A stretch of 64,000 nt of DNA from Pseudolysobacter sp964466115 (lineage in GTDB: Bacteria > Pseudomonadota > Gammaproteobacteria > Xanthomonadales > Rhodanobacteraceae), in NCBI GenBank assembly GCA_964466115.1, contig CAYXMH010000014.1:1-64000 (forward strand). The letters run 5' to 3'. The notes beneath the pieces are model-generated. The model was not told the origin of the DNA, searched no databases, and saw only the letters and a program-made list of their open reading frames with translations. Every line of letters begins with the position of its first letter. The first letter of the stretch is position 1. A program made the translations under genes and the position numbers. This document shows positions 60,500 to 64,000 of this stretch, piece by piece.

Positions 60500-61849
60500 T
60501 TAGCGGCCGAAACCGGCGCGGCCCTGCCCTTTCAGGTTGGCTTTCTTTAACAAACCTTCGTATTGATGCGACACCAAATGCGCTTGCACTTGGGCGGTAA
60601 AATCCATCACCACCACGACGACGATCAATAAGGACGTGCCGCCAAAATAAAACGGGACGTTCCAAGTATTGCGCATCACCTCGGGCACCAAACACACCAG
60701 CACCAAGTAAAGAGCACCCGCACCGGTCAATCGGGTTAACACGCCATCGATGTATTCGGCGGTGGTTTTACCTGGACGAATACCGGGAATCAATGCGCCC
60801 GACTTTTTTAAATTCTCAGCGGTTTCGTTTGAATTGAATACCAACGCGGTGTAGAAAAAAGCAAACACGATAATCAAGGCGCCGTACAACAACATATGCA
60901 ACGGCTCACCCGGGCTCAGCGCCGACGTGATATTGCGCAACCAACCAATATCGCTGTTGCTGCTGGAAAACCAGGAAGCCGCGGTTGCCGGAAACATAAT
61001 TAATGAAGAGGCAAAAATCGCCGGGATTACGCCCGACATATTGAGTTTTAATGGCAAATGCGAGCTTTGATTCATATAAGCGCGTGCGCCGCCTTGGCGC
61101 CGCGCATAATTCACCGTAATGCGCCGCTGACCGCGCTCAACAAATACAACGAATGCGGTGACAGCCAGTACAATGGCCAACACGATCAGTACTTTTATCG
61201 GGCTAAGCTCGCCTTGTTGCGACATCGTCAAAGTGTGCACGACAGCGCTGGGGAGACCTGCGACAATTCCAGCGAAAATCAGCAATGAAATGCCGTTGCC
61301 CACGCCGCGTTCGGTGATTTGCTCGCCAAGCCACATCAAGAACATCGTACCGCCGGTCAAACCAATCACCGCGGTAAGTACAAAGCCCATACCGGGGTTA
61401 TACACCACCGGGATCCCACCGCCAGCGCCTTGATGTTGCAGCGCCGTTGCTATGCCAAACGCTTGGAAGGTGGCTAACAACACCGTACCCCAACGCGTGT
61501 ATTGCGTAAGTTTGCGCCTGCCCGATTCACCTTCTTTGCGCAATGCCTGGAAATACGGCAACACCGAGCCAAACATCTGCACAATGATGGATGCGGAAAT
61601 ATACGGCACGATGGACAGCGCAAAAATCGAGAAGCGCGCTAACGCGCCGCCGGAAAACATATTGAACATGTCAACGATGCCGCCTTGGCCTTCCATCAAC
61701 CGCGACATCGCTTCCGAGTTCACGCCCGGCACCGGAATAAATGAGCCCAACCGAAACACGATCAACGCCAATACCACAAACAACAGGCGTTGCTTAAGCT
61801 CGGTTAACTTACCGAGACCGGCGAGGGCATTGGCGGAAGTTGCGGCCAC
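60500..61849 (-). CDS. secY: Protein translocase subunit SecY
   Basis: 449 residues with ten membrane spans. Recognised by KLTELKQRLLFVVLALIVFRLGSFIPVPGVN at the start, FSIFALSIVPYISASIIVQ (plug region), GIGVGNGISLL-type block (ERGVGNGISLLIF), the ARRQGGARAYMNQSSHLPLKLN loop and IRPGKTTAEYIDGVLTRLTGAGALYL. It forms the Sec channel with SecE and SecG. It follows rplO by only 3 bp. Confidence 0.99.
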   Translation of the reverse strand: MAATSANALAGLGKLTELKQRLLFVVLALIVFRLGSFIPVPGVNSEAMSRLMEGQGGIVDMFNMFSGGALARFSIFALSIVPYISASIIVQMFGSVLPYFQALRKEGESGRRKLTQYTRWGTVLLATFQAFGIATALQHQGAGGGIPVVYNPGMGFVLTAVIGLTGGTMFLMWLGEQITERGVGNGISLLIFAGIVAGLPSAVVHTLTMSQQGELSPIKVLIVLAIVLAVTAFVVFVERGQRRITVNYARRQGGARAYMNQSSHLPLKLNMSGVIPAIFASSLIMFPATAASWFSSSNSDIGWLRNITSALSPGEPLHMLLYGALIIVFAFFYTALVFNSNETAENLKKSGALIPGIRPGKTTAEYIDGVLTRLTGAGALYLVLVCLVPEVMRNTWNVPFYFGGTSLLIVVVVVMDFTAQVQAHLVSHQYEGLLKKANLKGQGRAGFGR

Positions 61850-61852
61850 TCG

Positions 61853-62287
61853 TTACTCCACGCTTCCGCCGGCCGCTTCGATCGCGGCCTTGGCGCCGGC
61901 CGTAAATCCCAAGCCCTGCAATTTTACGGCGCGAGTAATCTCGCCTTTCTTAACGATTTTGGCGCGGATAGCACGGGTGCTAACAAGCCCCGCTGTTTGC
62001 AACGCCGCAAAGTCCACCACGGAGATGCCCATTTTATCCAATTGATACAGCAGCACCTCGGCGCATTCATGTAACTTCTTGGAGCGGAATCCAATTTTTG
62101 GCAACCGGCGTTGCAGTGGCATCTGGCCACCTTCGAATCCGGCCTTTACCTTACCTTTACCGGTACGCGCATATTGACCTTTGTGGCCGCGACCCGCCGT
62201 CTTACCTAACCCAGACCCAATACCCCGGCCAACGCGCACTCGATCTTTGCGCGCGCCAACAGCCGGTTTTAATGTGTTCAAACGCAT
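61853..62287 (-). CDS. rplO: 50S ribosomal protein L15
   Basis: 144 residues: MRLNTLKPAVGARKDRVRVGRGIGSGLGKTAGRGHKGQ at the start is the strongly conserved Gly/Arg-rich arm of uL15 that penetrates 23S rRNA. The globular part ends GAKAAIEAAGGSVE. Standard place between rpmD and secY. Confidence 0.99.
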   Translation of the reverse strand: MRLNTLKPAVGARKDRVRVGRGIGSGLGKTAGRGHKGQYARTGKGKVKAGFEGGQMPLQRRLPKIGFRSKKLHECAEVLLYQLDKMGISVVDFAALQTAGLVSTRAIRAKIVKKGEITRAVKLQGLGFTAGAKAAIEAAGGSVE

Positions 62288-62310
62288 GATTAACTCCCGG
62301 ATATTAAACG

Positions 62311-62508
62311 TTACGCGCTTTCTTCGACGCGAACCAAATAGTTCACTTTATTGATCAACCCACGCACGGACGGGCTGTCCTTAAGATCAACCACATCATT
62401 GATCTTACGTAAGCCCAATGCACGGACACTTAAGCGATGCCGTTGCTGGCAGCTGTTCGGACTTTTTACCAGGCGCACGCGCACCGTTGCTGTTGTTGCC
62501 TTAGCCAT
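62311..62508 (-). CDS. rpmD: 50S ribosomal protein L30
   Basis: 65 residues: TVRVRLVKSPNSCQQRHRLSVRALGLRKIND and the final VNYLVRVEE match bacterial uL30. Its ATG lies inside the end of rpsE (8-nt overlap), so translation is coupled. Confidence 0.98.
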   Translation of the reverse strand: MAKATTATVRVRLVKSPNSCQQRHRLSVRALGLRKINDVVDLKDSPSVRGLINKVNYLVRVEESA

Positions 62509-63010
62509 GACCGGTTACCTCTGCAATCGTCTTACCGCGTTTGGCGGCAATGTGCGCTGGCGACGCCATGGACTTTAAGCCCTTGATCGTGGCACGCACC
62601 AAGTTAATCGGATTGCGCGAACCGACCGCTTTCGCCAACACGTTCTTAACGCCAACCACTTCAAGCACCGCGCGCATAGCACCACCGGCAATGACACCAG
62701 TACCATCGGACGCCGGCTGCATGTAAACACGCGCCGCTCCATGATTGGCTTTGATCGGATACCACAGCGTTCCGGCGTTGAGCTTGACGCTGGTCATATT
62801 GCGGCGCGCTCGCTCCATCGCCTTCTGGATCGCGACCGGCACTTCACGTGCCTTGCCGTATCCGAAACCGACTTTGCCATCGCCATCGCCTACCACGGTC
62901 AGCGCGGTGAAGCTCATTTGCCGACCACCTTTCACGGTTTTGGCTACCCGGTTTACGGCGATGAGCTTTTCCAGCATGCCATCGCTGTTCTCACGTTCAT
63001 TACTTGACAT
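62501..63010 (-). CDS. rpsE: 30S ribosomal protein S5
   Basis: 169 residues: LIAVNRVAKTVKGGRQMSFTALTVVGDGDGKVGFGYGKAREVP is the conserved S5 dsRBD-like region at the decoding-site neck, and the C-terminal fold follows with VLAKAVGSRNPINLVRAT. The gap to rplR upstream is 111 bp, long for this operon, but I see no extra gene in it. Confidence 0.99.
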   Translation of the reverse strand: MSSNERENSDGMLEKLIAVNRVAKTVKGGRQMSFTALTVVGDGDGKVGFGYGKAREVPVAIQKAMERARRNMTSVKLNAGTLWYPIKANHGAARVYMQPASDGTGVIAGGAMRAVLEVVGVKNVLAKAVGSRNPINLVRATIKGLKSMASPAHIAAKRGKTIAEVTGHG

Positions 63011-63121
63011 CGTTGAATCCTTTTTGGACCTTGGAACGCAAACGCATCATGCGCTGCGCCTTGGTCACGAATAATTACGGCTATGCCGCTTAGAATTGTA
63101 AAAACCTAAATGTGCAACAAA

Positions 63122-63475
63122 CTAAAACTTCAATCCCGCTTCCCGTGCCGCATCGGCCAGCATTTGGATGCGGCCGTGATAACGAAATCCGGAACGATCA
63201 AACGCCACCGCCTCAACCCCTGCTGCTCTCGCTTTTTCAGCGATCGCCTTACCAACGGCAGCGGCTGCGGCCTTGTTCTTGGTGCCTTTCAACCCTTCGT
63301 TTACAGTTTTCTGCAAGGTTGATGCAGCCGCCAATACTTTGTCACCGGCCGCGGAAATAACCTGAGCATAAATATGCTGGCCACTGCGGTGTACGGTAAG
63401 ACGCGGCACCGCCAATCGGCGAATATGGGCACGCGTGGTTTTGGCGCGACGCAATCTTGCAATGTTTTTATCCAT
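63122..63475 (-). CDS. rplR: 50S ribosomal protein L18
   Basis: 117 residues: RLRRAKTTRAHIRRLAVPRLTVHRSGQHIYAQVI at the start, and AFDRSGFRYHGRIQMLADAAREAGLKF at the end. uL18 binds 5S rRNA. Position between rplF and rpsE is standard. Confidence 0.98.
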   Translation of the reverse strand: MDKNIARLRRAKTTRAHIRRLAVPRLTVHRSGQHIYAQVISAAGDKVLAAASTLQKTVNEGLKGTKNKAAAAAVGKAIAEKARAAGVEAVAFDRSGFRYHGRIQMLADAAREAGLKF

Positions 63476-63502
63476 AACGTTTCTCCAGAAAGCGGAACGA
63501 CC

Positions 63503-64000
63503 TTAGGCCTTCTTAGCTTCCTTCATGGTGATCTTCTCGCCGGCATAACGCACACCCTTGCCTTTGTAAGGCTCTGGTGGGCGAAACGCGCGGATTTTTG
63601 CAGCGACTTCGCCAACGCTCTGTTTATCCGCACCCTTGATGAGGATTTCAGTTTGCGTGGGCGTCTCGATCGTGATGCCGGCTGGTGCTTTAAATGAAAG
63701 CGGGTGTGAAAAGCCCAAAGTCAGATTCAGGTCTTTACCCGCCATAGCCGCGCGGTAACCGACTCCAACCAACTCAAGCTTACGCTCGTACCCTTTGCTG
63801 ACACCGTTGACCATATTATTGACCAGCGCACGTGCCGTACCGGTCATCTTGGTATTGGTCTCATCGGCCGAGGTAAACACAATATCGGTTCCTTGGACAC
63901 TGACATTGACGCCCGCAAGGGCGTGCAATTTCAAGGTACCTTTGGGCCCTTTAATGGTGACTCCATCGGTCGATACCGAGCACTCGACCCCCTTGGGGAG
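63503..64000 (-). CDS. rplF: 50S ribosomal protein L6 (N-terminus beyond window)
   Basis: The frame continues without a stop to the right edge, giving 165 residues; only about 10-12 at the N-terminus are missing. The edge segment LPKGVECSVSTDGVTIKGPKGTL matches the first domain of uL6, and GVGYRAAMAGKDLNLTLGFSHPL, TPTQTEILIKGADKQSVGEVAA and PEPYKGKGVRYAGE complete it. A TTG at 63934 is an internal codon and not the start. Confidence 0.98.
   Translation of the reverse strand, partial: LPKGVECSVSTDGVTIKGPKGTLKLHALAGVNVSVQGTDIVFTSADETNTKMTGTARALVNNMVNGVSKGYERKLELVGVGYRAAMAGKDLNLTLGFSHPLSFKAPAGITIETPTQTEILIKGADKQSVGEVAAKIRAFRPPEPYKGKGVRYAGEKITMKEAKKA

Noticed and set aside
1..64000. tRNA, rRNA, CRISPR, prophage or IS elements
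   Set aside because: Searched by eye in the gaps; no tRNA T-arm pattern, regular spacer array, transposase or phage gene was found.

Overview
The window looks like a stretch of chromosome from a free-living, aerobic gammaproteobacterium. The main evidence is a gene order shared with E. coli (miaA-hfq-hflX-hflK-hflC-yjeT/DUF2065-purA). The spc/alpha ribosomal operons, RapA, BipA/TypA, Tdh-Kbl and PurE-PurK agree with this. DUF1631 next to nadC, a class II (plant-like) DAHP synthase and several exported hydrolases hint at a Xanthomonadales/Lysobacterales-like lineage, but that is inference. Coding density is high. I saw no tRNA, rRNA, CRISPR array, prophage or insertion sequence.

Layout. 1-3883 (-) is the first ~1294 residues of a very long exported RHS/YD-repeat protein that runs off the left edge. 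4163-5823 (-) is purEK. 5943-9741 (+) holds a Trm112-like protein, a DUF1631 protein and nadC. 9770-13236 (-) is a signalling pair: a double-FHA membrane protein and a Hanks-type kinase fused to an FGE-sulfatase-like domain. 13317-17352 carries CnoX-like thioredoxin, a P-loop kinase, a DUF502 membrane protein, a queuosine-precursor transporter and a Sel1-repeat protein. 17552-24679 (+) has two tandem M13 zinc peptidases and rapA. 24892-31460 (-) is the miaA-to-purA block. 31599-34047 (+) is tdh-kbl for threonine breakdown.

34461-38543 holds an exported nuclease, an RsuA/RluB-type pseudouridine synthase and an OmpA protein with a calcium-binding repeat. 38731-47656 is a propionate/central carbon region: prpD, then gst and fadH on the opposite strand, then prpC, prpB, mdh and an aminotransferase. 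47774-50370 has a cyclophilin and typA. 50671-55477 is a small accessory region: a subtilisin-like protease, a cupredoxin, a SnoaL-like lipoprotein, a zinc-ribbon protein, an Imm63-like immunity protein and an unrecognised small protein. 55484-57400 (-) is DAHP synthase and dsbB. 57526-64000 (-) is rplF (cut by the right edge), rplR, rpsE, rpmD, rplO and secY, then rpsM, rpsK, rpsD, rpoA and rplQ.

How the genes fit together. PrpBCD, Mdh, Tdh/Kbl, FadH and the aminotransferase suggest growth on propionyl-CoA, fatty acids and amino acids. The exported peptidases and nuclease would supply such substrates. Several intergenic gaps hold palindromic dispersed repeats of REP/BIME type, one of them present twice with a changed but still palindromic stem. 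The most interesting items are the exported RHS protein, the kinase/FHA pair with an altered catalytic loop, the toxin-less immunity gene(s), a likely CTG start for hflX, and a terminator/promoter junction between secY and rpsM where rpmJ would usually be.
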